A stretch of 45,159 nt of DNA, taken from Pseudomonadota bacterium (lineage in GTDB: Bacteria > Pseudomonadota > Gammaproteobacteria > Burkholderiales > Rhodocyclaceae). The position numbers and the translations under genes were made by a program. The notes beneath the pieces were generated by a model that worked only from the letters and a program-made list of their open reading frames with translations, was not told where the DNA came from and did no database searches. This document shows, in pieces, positions 1-8,353 of this stretch (positions within the stretch are counted from its first letter, which is position 1; each line of letters starts with the position of its first letter). The DNA lies in assembly GCA_018262095.1 (NCBI GenBank), contig JAGTRW010000032.1, forward strand, positions 1 through 45,159, read 5' to 3'.

Positions 1-1
1 G

Positions 2-2167
2 GGTTGGGGGGCTGGGGGGCTTGCCTTCATCACCGAAACCGAACTCTACGCCGGCAGCCCGACGCGGCGTACGCGGCACGCCGCGCAGCGCAAGGCCTCG
101 CTCGACAACTGGCTGCGCGACCTGACCGAGCTCAAGGTCGGCGACCCGGTGGTGCATGAGCAGCACGGCATCGCGCGCTATCAAGGCCTGGTGCTGCTCG
201 ACCTGGGCGAAGGCGACATGGAGTTCCTCGAACTGCACTACGCCAACGACGCCAAGCTCTACGTTCCGGTCGCGCAGTTGCAGCTCATTTCACGCTATTC
301 GAGTTCCGACCCGGACACCGCGCCGCTGCACACGCTGGGCACGCCGCAGTGGGAGAAGGCCAAGCGCCGCGCCGCCATGCAGGCGCGCGACACCGCCGCC
401 GAGCTGCTGGCGATCTACGCGCTGCGCGCGGCGCGCCAGGGCCACGCTTTCGAATTCAAGATGCACGACTACGACGCTTTCGCCGACGGTTTCGGTTTCG
501 AGGAAACGCCCGACCAGGCGGCGGCGATCAACGCGGTGATAGCCGACATGAAGTCGGGCCGTCCGATGGATCGTCTGGTCTGCGGCGACGTCGGCTTCGG
601 CAAGACCGAGGTCGCGCTGCGCGCGGCTTTCTGCGCGGTGGCCGGCGGCAAGCAGGTGGCCGTGCTGTGCCCGACGACGCTGCTTTGCGAACAACATTTT
701 CAGACCTTTTCCGACCGCTTCGCGCAGATCGGCAACGACTGGCCGGCGAGAATCGTCGAGCTGTCGCGCTTCAAGAGCGCCAAGGAAATCGCGGCAGCGC
801 TCAAGGAGCTCGCCGAGGGGCGCGTCGACATCGTCGTCGGCACGCACAAGCTGCTGCAAAAGGACGTCAAATTCACCCGTCTTGGCCTGGTGATCATCGA
901 CGAGGAACACCGCTTCGGCGTTCGCCAGAAGGAGGCCCTAAAAGCGCTGCGCGCCGAGGTCGACGTGCTGACGCTGACCGCGACGCCGATCCCGCGAACG
1001 CTCGGCATGTCGCTCGAAGGACTGCGCGACTTCTCGGTGATCGCCACCGCGCCGCAGAAGCGATTGGCGATCAAGACCTTCGTCTCGCGCTTCTCCGACG
1101 GCGTGATCCGCGAAGCGCTGCTGCGCGAGTTCAAGCGCGGCGGCCAGGTCTATTTCCTGCACAACGAAGTCGACACCATCGACAACATGCGCGAGAAGCT
1201 CGCCAAGCTCGTCCCCGAGGCGCGCATCGTCGTCGGCCACGGCCAGATGAACGAGCGCGAACTCGAACGCGTGATGCGCGACTTCACGCAGCAGCGCGCC
1301 AACCTGCTGCTATGCACGACGATCATCGAGACCGGAATCGACAACCCGCACGCCAACACCATCATCATCAACCGCGCCGAGAAGTTCGGCCTCGCCCAGC
1401 TGCACCAGTTGCGCGGCCGCGTCGGCCGCTCGCACCACCAGGCCTACGCTTATCTTTTGACGCACGGTGATGTCGGCCATGACGCCGCGAGCTCGGGGCT
1501 GACCAAGCAGGCGCGGCAGCGGCTCGAAGCGATCCAGATGATGGACGAACTCGGCGCCGGCTTTTACCTCGCGATGCACGACCTCGAAATCCGCGGCGCC
1601 GGCGAAGTGCTCGGCGAGAATCAGTCGGGCGAAATGCAGGAAGTCGGCTTCAATCTGTTTACCGAAATGCTCAACCGCGCGGTATCGGCACTCAAGCAGG
1701 GCAAGGACCCGGACCTCGCGCAGCCGCTCGAGATCGCCGCCGAAATCAACCTGCACGTCCCGGCGCTGCTGCCCAACGACTACGCGCCCGACGTGCACGA
1801 ACGCTTGTCGCTCTACAAGCGGCTGGCCAACTGCACTGCCGTCGACGAAATCTCCGACATGCAGGAAGAGCTGATCGACCGCTTCGGCGAACTGCCGCCG
1901 CAAGCGCAGTCGCTGCTCGACAGCCACCGCCTGCGCCTGTCATGCCGCCCGTTGGGGATCGTCAAGCTCGACGCCACCGCCGAGCAGATCGTGGTGTGTT
2001 TCGAGCCCAATCCGCCGATCGAACCGATCCGTATCATCAACCTGATCCAGAAAGACCGGAACTACCGGCTCGCCGGACAGGATAAACTGTCGCTCAAACG
2101 CCACTGCCCGACGCTCGCCGATCGCGTCGCCGCCGTCAAGGACCTGCTGAGGCAATTGAAACCATGA
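2..2167 (+). CDS. mfd: Transcription-repair coupling factor Mfd, C-terminal part (5' end off window)
   Basis: Mfd is an ATP-driven translocase that removes RNA polymerase stalled at DNA lesions and recruits UvrA. The reading frame is open to the left edge, so the annotated start is the contig edge and roughly the first 40% of the usual ~1150-residue protein is missing. Visible parts in order are the RNA-polymerase-interacting region (around VHEQHGIARY, base ~155), Walker A GDVGFGKT (base ~586), the DEEH box (IIDEEHRFGV, base ~893), the helicase motif QLRGRVGRSHHQAYAYL (base ~1405) and the C-terminal TRCF domain. The first six codons come from a G-rich stretch (bases 1-20) that fits Mfd poorly and may be an edge error. 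The stop overlaps the aroG start in an ATGA. Confidence 0.95.
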   Translation, partial: GWGAGGLAFITETELYAGSPTRRTRHAAQRKASLDNWLRDLTELKVGDPVVHEQHGIARYQGLVLLDLGEGDMEFLELHYANDAKLYVPVAQLQLISRYSSSDPDTAPLHTLGTPQWEKAKRRAAMQARDTAAELLAIYALRAARQGHAFEFKMHDYDAFADGFGFEETPDQAAAINAVIADMKSGRPMDRLVCGDVGFGKTEVALRAAFCAVAGGKQVAVLCPTTLLCEQHFQTFSDRFAQIGNDWPARIVELSRFKSAKEIAAALKELAEGRVDIVVGTHKLLQKDVKFTRLGLVIIDEEHRFGVRQKEALKALRAEVDVLTLTATPIPRTLGMSLEGLRDFSVIATAPQKRLAIKTFVSRFSDGVIREALLREFKRGGQVYFLHNEVDTIDNMREKLAKLVPEARIVVGHGQMNERELERVMRDFTQQRANLLLCTTIIETGIDNPHANTIIINRAEKFGLAQLHQLRGRVGRSHHQAYAYLLTHGDVGHDAASSGLTKQARQRLEAIQMMDELGAGFYLAMHDLEIRGAGEVLGENQSGEMQEVGFNLFTEMLNRAVSALKQGKDPDLAQPLEIAAEINLHVPALLPNDYAPDVHERLSLYKRLANCTAVDEISDMQEELIDRFGELPPQAQSLLDSHRLRLSCRPLGIVKLDATAEQIVVCFEPNPPIEPIRIINLIQKDRNYRLAGQDKLSLKRHCPTLADRVAAVKDLLRQLKP

Positions 2168-3267
2168 ACCATCCCGACAAAACCAATCTCAACACGCCCG
2201 AAATCGAGAACGTCAACATTCTCGACTTCGATGCTATGCCCTCGCCCGAGGAAATCCACGCGCTGGTGCCGCTCACCGAGACCGCCGTGCGCACCGTGAT
2301 GGCCGGGCGCGAAGCGCTGCGCAACATCCTCGACCACAAGGATCCGCGCCTCTTCGTCGTCGTCGGCCCGTGTTCGATCCACGACCCGGTCGCCGGTCTC
2401 GACTACGCGCGCCGGCTCAAGGCGCTTGCCGACGAAGTGAGCGAGACGCTGCTGGTGGTGATGCGCGTCTATTTCGAAAAACCGCGAACGACGACCGGCT
2501 GGAAGGGCTACATCAACGATCCGGACATGAACGACTCGTTCCGCGTCGACCAGGGGATGAAAAAAGCGCGCCAGTTCCTGCTCGATGTGGCGGAGCTCGG
2601 CCTGCCGGCCGGAACCGAGGCGCTCGACCCGATTTCGCCGCAGTACCTGGGCGACCTCATCGCGTGGACGGCGATCGGCGCGCGCACCACCGAATCGCAG
2701 ACGCACCGCGAAATATCGTCGGGTCTATCGACGCCGGTCGGCTTCAAGAACGGCACCAACGGCGACGTCACCATCGCCGTCAACGCCATCCTCTCGGCGT
2801 CGCGGCCGCACAGCTTCCTCGGCATCAACGGCGAGGGCCGCACCGCGATCGTTCGCACGCGCGGCAACGCCTACGGCCACGTCGTTCTGCGCGGCGGCGA
2901 AGGCCGCCCCAACTACGACACGGTCAGCGTACAGATGGCCGAGCAGGCGCTCAAGAAAGCCAAGCTGCCGGCCAACATCGTCGTCGACTGTTCGCACGCC
3001 AACAGCTACAAGAAAACCGAGCTGCAACCGCTGGTCATGGCCGACGTCGTCAATCAGGTGCGCTTCGGCAATACCTCGCTGGTCGGCGTGATGATCGAAT
3101 CGAACCTGATCGCCGGCAACCAGCCGATTCCCGACGACCTCGGAGAGCTCAAATACGGCTGCTCGGTGACCGACGCCTGCATCGACTGGGAAACGACCGA
3201 AACCCTGCTGCGCAACGCCGACCGGCAACTGCGCGAGGTGCTGCCGCAACGGCGCAGCGCGCTCTAG
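2164..3267 (+). CDS. aroG: 3-deoxy-7-phosphoheptulonate (DAHP) synthase, class I AroG type
   Basis: Condenses phosphoenolpyruvate and erythrose 4-phosphate to DAHP, the first step of the shikimate pathway, in the cytoplasm. The 367-residue length is usual for the feedback-regulated AroFGH type. Diagnostic stretches are VVVGPCSIHDP near residue 67, MRVYFEKPRTTTGWKG near residue 100, PAGTEALDPISPQY near residue 149 and the metal/substrate segment VDCSHANSYKK near residue 277. The ATG lies inside the mfd stop (ATGA), so translational coupling is likely. The inhibiting aromatic amino acid cannot be told by eye. Confidence 0.95.
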   Translation: MNHPDKTNLNTPEIENVNILDFDAMPSPEEIHALVPLTETAVRTVMAGREALRNILDHKDPRLFVVVGPCSIHDPVAGLDYARRLKALADEVSETLLVVMRVYFEKPRTTTGWKGYINDPDMNDSFRVDQGMKKARQFLLDVAELGLPAGTEALDPISPQYLGDLIAWTAIGARTTESQTHREISSGLSTPVGFKNGTNGDVTIAVNAILSASRPHSFLGINGEGRTAIVRTRGNAYGHVVLRGGEGRPNYDTVSVQMAEQALKKAKLPANIVVDCSHANSYKKTELQPLVMADVVNQVRFGNTSLVGVMIESNLIAGNQPIPDDLGELKYGCSVTDACIDWETTETLLRNADRQLREVLPQRRSAL

Positions 3268-3277
3268 CGACCGCCGG

Positions 3278-4045
3278 TCAAGGCGCGCGACCGAGAATGG
3301 CCGAGGCGTTTTCCATCGGCGCGATCGAGACGGTGACGACTCCATCGAGCGGACTATCCATCTCGAGGATCACGAAGATGGCGCTGGTCGCCAAGAGCGC
3401 GCCGCCGAGCAAACTGCACAGCACCGTCGCATTGTTTTCGGTAATCAGCCCGAAACCGAGAAAAATGAACGCCAGCCAAGCGACCAACGCGATGAAGAAG
3501 ATCTGCGGAATCGAACTGCGATTCTGCTCGGCGATCAGCCACCTCGTTTCGGCCAGTCGCCAGCCCTGATCGACGACATAGGCCTTGAGCTGGCGCTGCT
3601 CGTCGTTCTTTGGTTTGAGCTGGCGCAGACTGCTAAGAAAAGACTCGAGGCCGGCCTGGCGTACCGAGTCGTCAGACAAAATGCCATTCTTGCTCCTGAC
3701 CTGGTGCAGGTAATCGACCGCAGCAGTGTGCGCGCGGCTCAGCAGCCGCCTTGATTCGCTTGCCTCGCTGCCGTATTGGATCAACATGCGGTCGAGGAAA
3801 ATCGTTTGCGCTGCAGTCTGCGCAACCTCGTCGTTGAGCTTGCTGAACGACGAATGCGTCGATGAAACCATCAAACCAAGCACCAGACTCGCGAGCGTCG
3901 CGGCAAGGCCAGTCGTGAGCGAGACGGCGAGCAGCGAATCGCTGCCCAAATGATGTTCGGGCAAGGCCCGCCGAACATAAAAACCGATCAGCGCACAGCC
4001 TGAAATGCAAAGGAATACGATCAGCGACTGTGCTATCGCGCTCAT
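3278..4045 (-). CDS. DUF4239 (bestrophin-like) membrane protein
   Basis: A 255-residue predicted inner-membrane protein. I chose the ATG at 4045 because it opens directly onto a hydrophobic helix; upstream in-frame sequence is basic and not protein-like. Membrane segments are at about residues 6-25, 38-60, 181-201 and 207-227, with a long polar loop between the second and third. The C-terminal MDSPLDGVVTVSIAPM resembles the signature of the DUF4239 family, whose fold is related to bestrophin channels; the function is unknown. It is convergent with aroG (10 bp gap) and divergent from the next gene. Confidence 0.7.
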   Translation of the reverse strand: MSAIAQSLIVFLCISGCALIGFYVRRALPEHHLGSDSLLAVSLTTGLAATLASLVLGLMVSSTHSSFSKLNDEVAQTAAQTIFLDRMLIQYGSEASESRRLLSRAHTAAVDYLHQVRSKNGILSDDSVRQAGLESFLSSLRQLKPKNDEQRQLKAYVVDQGWRLAETRWLIAEQNRSSIPQIFFIALVAWLAFIFLGFGLITENNATVLCSLLGGALLATSAIFVILEMDSPLDGVVTVSIAPMENASAILGRAP

Positions 4046-4230
4046 GCTCGACCGCCCGCAAAGGTGAAGTGAAAAGCGCATTCTATAAGCCCGCGCCATC
4101 GCCAGATCGCCGATGGATCGCATAAAATGGCGGCATGTACGCTTTTGTCGCTTTATTTCCACAGCCCTGCCCGCATTGCGCTTTGCCGCGCCTGTAGCCG
4201 CCTTGATCGACGCTCGGGAAGAAACCAACC

Positions 4231-4797
4231 ATGCAATTCTTGAAACTTCTGCTCGGCTTTGCGCCCTGGCTGGCATTTCTCTTCATCGCGCACGGCAGCC
4301 TGTTCAGGCTCAAGGTCGGACTGATCGTCGCGCTGCTGCTGTCGATCGTCATGGGACTGATGAAATTGCATCGCGGCGTGATCCTGTGGGTCGGACTGGT
4401 TTTTTTCAGCGTCTCGACGCTCGCCGTGGTCTGGCTCGAAAACATGTGGACGATGCGCCACATGGGGATTCTGGCCAACAGCGCGATGGCGCTTGCGACG
4501 TGGTACACGGTCGCCGTCAAGCGCCCGTTCACCATGGACTACGCGCGCGACAACACGCCGCAGGCGCTGTGGTCTGAGCCCGCTTTCCTGCGCACCAACA
4601 TGATCATCACCTCGGCCTGGGCCGCGTGTTTCACGATCAACGCCGTGCTCGCTTGGCACAAGATGTCGCGCCACGATCTGCCCGACTGGGGATACGAAGC
4701 GATTTCCTACACGTTCATGCTGCTTTGCGCGCTGATCAGCACCTGGTATCCCGCGCATTTGAAGCGCCAGCGCGCAGCGTCAGGCAGCGCGCGCTAG
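4231..4797 (+). CDS. Uncharacterised multi-spanning membrane protein
   Basis: A 188-residue protein that I cannot assign to a named family. It has five or six hydrophobic segments (about residues 5-22, 27-45, 50-68, 77-92, 121-142, 155-173). A conserved-looking polar stretch, VKRPFTMDYARDNTP, sits near residue 94, followed by a Trp/Asn-containing helix (ITSAWAACFTIN). The overall look recalls septation-protein-A-like or other small integral membrane families, but that is weak. The sequence GGAAGAA ahead of the ATG is an acceptable ribosome binding site. The gene is divergent from the DUF4239 gene and about 50 bp ahead of the DUF1015 gene. Confidence 0.75.
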   Translation: MQFLKLLLGFAPWLAFLFIAHGSLFRLKVGLIVALLLSIVMGLMKLHRGVILWVGLVFFSVSTLAVVWLENMWTMRHMGILANSAMALATWYTVAVKRPFTMDYARDNTPQALWSEPAFLRTNMIITSAWAACFTINAVLAWHKMSRHDLPDWGYEAISYTFMLLCALISTWYPAHLKRQRAASGSAR

Positions 4798-4851
4798 CCG
4801 GCCGACCACAATCCCTTATACTCTTCGCCATCACCCATCAAGGAGAACCGA

Positions 4852-6093
4852 TTGACTTCCGCCCGCCCCCTGATCCGCCCGTTCACCGGACTGCGTCCGC
4901 GCCCCGACGCTGCCGCCGCCGTCGCCGCGCCGCCCTACGACGTGCTCTCGAGCGACGAAGCGCGCTTGCGCGCCGCCGGCAAGCCTTACTCGTTCCTGCA
5001 CATTTCCAAGGCCGAGATCGACCTGCCGCCCGCAGTCGACCACTACGCGCCCGAGGTTTATGCCAAGTCGGCCGAAAACCTCAAGACGCTGATCGATTCC
5101 GGCGTGCTGCTGCGCGATTCGACGCCCTGCTACTACGCTTACCGCCTGGTGATGGGAGACCACACGCAGACCGGACTGATCGCCGCCGCTTCGGTCGCTG
5201 ACTACGATGCCAATCGCATCCGCAAGCACGAATTCACTCGCCCCGACAAGGAAGACGACCGCGTTCGCCAGATCGAGGCGCTCAACGCGCAGACCGGCCC
5301 AGTGCTGCTGGCGCACCCCGACAGCGATGAAGCCGAGCGCTTGATCGCAGCCGCCACCAGCGGCTCGCCGGTCGCCGACCTCACGGCCGATGACGGAATC
5401 CGCCACACCGTCTGGCGCATCGACGAGCAAACGACGATAGCACGCATCGGCACGGTGATCGGCGCCATGGGCAGCCTCTACATCGCCGACGGCCACCACC
5501 GCTCGGCGGCCGCCTCGCGCGTCGCCGCGGCGCGGCGCGGCCAGGGCCGACCTGATTCTGCCGAGTACTTCCTGGCGGTGATCTTCCCGGCGCGCCAGAT
5601 GCGCATCATGGATTACAACCGCGTCGTCCGCGACCTTAACGGCCACTCGGTCGCCGAACTGCTCAAGGCGGTCGGCGAGCGCTGCACGGTGACGCCGGCG
5701 ACGGCCGCGGTCGCCCCCGAGCGTACAGGGACCTTCGGCATGTACGTCGACGGGCGCTGGTACCACCTGGCGATCCGCGCCGAACTCGTGCCGACCGCCG
5801 ACCCGGTTCGCCGGCTCGACGTCTCGGTGCTCTCCGAACAGATCCTGGCGCCAATCCTGGGAATCGCCGACCTGCGCCGCGATACGCGAATCGATTTTAT
5901 CGGCGGCATTCGCGGCCTCGCCGAACTCGAGCGACGCGTCAACAGCGGCGAGATGGCCGTCGCTTTCTCGATGCACCCGACGCAGATGAGCGAACTGATG
6001 TCGGTCGCCGACGCCGGCGAAGTAATGCCGCCCAAGTCGACCTGGTTCGAACCCAAGCTCGCGGACGGACTGGTCTCGCACGTCCTCGACTGA
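4852..6093 (+). CDS. DUF1015 family protein
   Basis: A 413-residue cytoplasmic protein of the DUF1015 family, with no established biochemical role. Family hallmarks are the N-terminal IRPFTGLRP...VAAPPYDVLSS, the motif YIADGHHRSAAA at about residues 210-221 and the C-terminal MHPTQMSELMSVADAGEVMPPKSTWFEPK. The start is TTG, set by an excellent AAGGAGAA at 4840-4847. The gene is followed at once by a strong hairpin, so transcription probably stops there. In other bacteria the family often sits near serine or hydroxy-acid metabolism genes; here the neighbour is an amino-acid exporter, which is only suggestive. Confidence 0.9.
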   Translation: MTSARPLIRPFTGLRPRPDAAAAVAAPPYDVLSSDEARLRAAGKPYSFLHISKAEIDLPPAVDHYAPEVYAKSAENLKTLIDSGVLLRDSTPCYYAYRLVMGDHTQTGLIAAASVADYDANRIRKHEFTRPDKEDDRVRQIEALNAQTGPVLLAHPDSDEAERLIAAATSGSPVADLTADDGIRHTVWRIDEQTTIARIGTVIGAMGSLYIADGHHRSAAASRVAAARRGQGRPDSAEYFLAVIFPARQMRIMDYNRVVRDLNGHSVAELLKAVGERCTVTPATAAVAPERTGTFGMYVDGRWYHLAIRAELVPTADPVRRLDVSVLSEQILAPILGIADLRRDTRIDFIGGIRGLAELERRVNSGEMAVAFSMHPTQMSELMSVADAGEVMPPKSTWFEPKLADGLVSHVLD

Positions 6094-6098
6094 TCGCC

Positions 6099-6138
6099 AT
6101 CGCCGGCTGATGCCCGACAAGGCGCATCAGCCGGCGAT
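6099..6138 (+). terminator. Strong hairpin after the DUF1015 gene
   Basis: A perfect 15-bp inverted repeat (6099-6113 with 6124-6138) around a 10-nt loop begins 6 bp after the stop codon of the DUF1015 gene. The T-run after it is short (TTT), so termination may be partial. A second hairpin follows 10 bp later. Confidence 0.65.
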
Positions 6139-6148
6139 TTGCCTGGGG

Positions 6149-6197
6149 CATGCCGTGAAAGCCGTATGAATAATGGCTTTCGCGGCATGTTGCCGCG
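6149..6197 (+). promoter_or_regulatory. Two mutually exclusive hairpins in the leader of the ThrE-type gene
   Basis: Arms 6149-6163 and 6175-6189 form a 15-bp stem with one G-U pair and an 11-nt loop. The right arm overlaps bases 6181-6187, which can instead pair with 6191-6197 (7-bp stem, 3-nt loop). Only one of these two structures can form at a time, as in attenuators. The ThrE-type start codon is about 70 bp downstream. No known riboswitch was recognised; the regulatory role is an inference. Confidence 0.45.
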
Positions 6198-6264
6198 CGA
6201 TGGCGTGCCTGCTGGCTTGCCGGGCATTGCCTTCTAAACCGAAGCGTTTTTCAAGGTCTGCACG

Positions 6265-7503
6265 ATGGCGGAAAACCTCGATCAACTCGCCGGCTTCCTG
6301 CGCCAGCTGGCGCAGGCGCTGCACATCAGCGGCATGCCGGCGCACGATCTCGAGCGCCACCTCAACACGCTCGGGCAACGCCTCGGCGTTCGCGTCGACT
6401 GCTTCGCCGTGCTCACCATGCTGACGCTCAACATCACCGCCGACAACACGACGCAACGCGTCGAAATGCTGCGCCTGCCGGCCTACGACTACAACATGGC
6501 GCGCCTCATCGCGCTCGAACAACTGCTGCGCGAGATCGAAGGCGGCGACAACCTGGCGCGCTGTGCGCTGCGCCTCGACGAGATCATGCAGACGCCGCCG
6601 CGCTGGTCGGGCTGGCCTTTGGCGGTGCTCGGCTTTCTGCTCTCGTCGTCGGTCGCCGTGCTGCTCGGCGGCGGCTGGACCGAAGTGCTGTGCGGCGGCT
6701 TCATCGGCCTGCTGTTTGTATGCGGCAGCCTGGCGCTCGCGCGCGTGCCGCGGCTGGCACCGGCGGCGCCGGTGATCCTGTGCGCCGCGGCAGCGCTCTA
6801 CGCGCACGCGCTGGCGCTCTTCTTCCCGCAGCAAAGCCCGTTCATCACCGCGGTCGCTGGCGTCGTGCTGCTGCTGCCGGGCTTCACGCTGACCATCGCG
6901 ATGTCCGAGCTGGCGACGCAGAACCTGCTCTCCGGCACCGGGCGACTGGCCGGCGTCGTGCTGCTGCTGTTCATGATGGGCGCCGGTCTGGTGATCGGCA
7001 CCCAGCTCGGCCAGCACCTGATTCCCGAGCACAGCACCGGAACGCTGGCGCCGCTGCCCGCATGGATGGTCTGGCCGGCGATCGCCGCGCTCGGCATCTC
7101 GATGCTCGGCGTATTGCAGGCGCCGCTGGCGTCGGTGCATATCATGGTCGGCGGCAGCCTGCTGGCGTGGGCGGTCTTTTCGCTGGTCGACGCCGTTTTC
7201 GGCAACGTCGTCGGCGCCTTCGCCGGTGCGCTGGCGGTCGCCGGCGCTGGCCACCTCTACGCCTATGCGACCGGCCAGCCCGACATCCTGGTCAAGATTC
7301 CCGGCCTGATCGCGCTGGTTCCCGGCAGCATGGGCTTTCGCGGCGTGCACGCGCTGATCGAGCAGGACAACGCCGTCGGCGTCGTGCTGATGACCAATAT
7401 GGCGCTGACCGGCGCCGTTCTCGCGGTCGGCCTGCTGCTCGCCGACAACATTGCGCCGCTGCTCTTCGCGCGCAGCGACTCCCAACCACAGAAAGACGCT
7501 TGA
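6265..7503 (+). CDS. thrE: Threonine/serine exporter, ThrE family (fused form)
   Basis: A 412-residue inner-membrane protein matching the ThrE family, which exports threonine and serine in Corynebacterium. The N-terminal ~115 residues are hydrophilic, with the family-like opening (residues 1-45: AQALHISGMPAHDLERHL). About ten membrane segments follow in two blocks corresponding to the ThrE (about 120-250) and ThrE_2 (about 270-400) regions. The second block contains KIPGLIALVPGSMGFRG near residue 346. The substrate is by family analogy only. A weak AAGG lies 9 nt ahead of the ATG. The GNAT gene begins 3 bp after the stop, so the two are probably co-transcribed. Confidence 0.85.
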   Translation: MAENLDQLAGFLRQLAQALHISGMPAHDLERHLNTLGQRLGVRVDCFAVLTMLTLNITADNTTQRVEMLRLPAYDYNMARLIALEQLLREIEGGDNLARCALRLDEIMQTPPRWSGWPLAVLGFLLSSSVAVLLGGGWTEVLCGGFIGLLFVCGSLALARVPRLAPAAPVILCAAAALYAHALALFFPQQSPFITAVAGVVLLLPGFTLTIAMSELATQNLLSGTGRLAGVVLLLFMMGAGLVIGTQLGQHLIPEHSTGTLAPLPAWMVWPAIAALGISMLGVLQAPLASVHIMVGGSLLAWAVFSLVDAVFGNVVGAFAGALAVAGAGHLYAYATGQPDILVKIPGLIALVPGSMGFRGVHALIEQDNAVGVVLMTNMALTGAVLAVGLLLADNIAPLLFARSDSQPQKDA

Positions 7504-7506
7504 CCC

Positions 7507-8001
7507 ATGATCTCGATTCGTCGCTATCAGGACGCGGACTGGCCGCTGATCCACCCCTTCCTGCACGCTACCTTCGCCGCCGGCGATACCTATGCCTATG
7601 CGCCGCACAGCAGCGAAGCGCAAATCCGTCACGCCTGGATCGAATCGCCGGCCGCCACCTACGTCGCCTGCACCAGCGACGGACGCGTGCTTGGCACCTA
7701 CTACATCAAAGCCAACCAGCCGGGCCTCGGTGCGCACGTCTGCAACTGCGGCTACGTCGTCGCGCAAGAAGCCCAGGGCCAGGGTGTCGCCAGCGCGATG
7801 TGCGAGCATTCCCAGCGCGAGGCGGTGGCGATGGGATTCCTGGCGATGCAGTTCAATCTGGTCGTCGCCACCAACGAGCGCGCGGTACGCCTCTGGAAGC
7901 GGCTCGGCTTCGCGGTCGTCGGCACGCTGCCCGGCGCCTACCGGCATCAGAAACTGGGCCTCACCGATGCGCTGGTGATGTACAAGGCGCTGCCCGCTTA
8001 G
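7507..8001 (+). CDS. GNAT family N-acetyltransferase
   Basis: A 164-residue cytoplasmic acetyltransferase. The acetyl-CoA binding motif A is visible as VVAQEAQGQGVASAM (Q/R-x-x-G-x-G/A) near residue 84, and the closing strand NERAVRLWKRLGFAVVGTLPGAY near residue 121 is typical of amino-acid- or phosphinothricin-type GNAT enzymes. The substrate is unknown. Its 3-bp spacing from the ThrE-type exporter suggests a joint role, possibly modifying an amino acid or analogue that is also exported; that is inference. Confidence 0.85.
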   Translation: MISIRRYQDADWPLIHPFLHATFAAGDTYAYAPHSSEAQIRHAWIESPAATYVACTSDGRVLGTYYIKANQPGLGAHVCNCGYVVAQEAQGQGVASAMCEHSQREAVAMGFLAMQFNLVVATNERAVRLWKRLGFAVVGTLPGAYRHQKLGLTDALVMYKALPA

Positions 8002-8029
8002 CAGCGCCGAAGCGCCCTGCCTTATGACG

Positions 8030-8058
8030 TTGTATGGCATGGGACCGGGGTCTATAGT
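8030..8058 (+). promoter_or_regulatory. Sigma70-type promoter for the 63-residue ORF
   Basis: A -35 box TTGTAT (8030-8035) and a -10 box TATAGT (8053-8058) are separated by exactly 17 bp, about 30 bp ahead of the ribosome binding site of the small ORF. The flank GGGTCTATAGTGG is nearly the same as the one at the usp promoter (39413-39425). Confidence 0.6.
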
Positions 8059-8087
8059 GGGTTCTGGATGCTATTGAGGAATTCGCC

Positions 8088-8279
8088 ATGACCTTTCTCG
8101 ATTCCCCGATCGGCCGTTGTGAAGCCGAACGCACGCTCGTACTGACCGATCAGACCCAGCAACAGTGCGCCCTCGAGCATGGTTGTCCGCCCGGACGAAA
8201 TTGTCCGCTCGACGGTTGTTTCGCCAGAATTTCAGGCTTGAGCGAAACGCAGATCCCGGAAAAAATCGCCGGCAAATAG
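8088..8279 (+). CDS. Small cysteine-rich protein of unknown function (63 aa)
   Basis: I do not recognise this protein. Support for it being real: a sigma70-like promoter just upstream, GAGG at 8076-8079 ahead of the ATG, and position between the GNAT gene and phaC on the same strand. It has five cysteines (C11, C27, C33, C39, C44); the last four form C-x5-C-x5-C-x4-C in CALEHGC-PPGRNC-PLDGC. That spacing could bind zinc or an Fe-S cluster or form disulfides, but no known motif matches. There is no signal peptide or membrane segment. Confidence 0.55.
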   Translation: MTFLDSPIGRCEAERTLVLTDQTQQQCALEHGCPPGRNCPLDGCFARISGLSETQIPEKIAGK

Positions 8280-8353
8280 CGCGCTGCGGCGACCAGCCGG
8301 GGAGTTGACCGACTGGCCATGAACCAGGGTGATGGCGGCCAGGGGAGAACATC

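Noticed and set aside
6127-8040. Long minus-strand open frame (637 codons) opposite the ThrE-type and GNAT genes
   Set aside because: It is antisense to two convincing genes, rich in Arg, Gln and His as expected for a GC-rich shadow frame, and has no recognisable domain.
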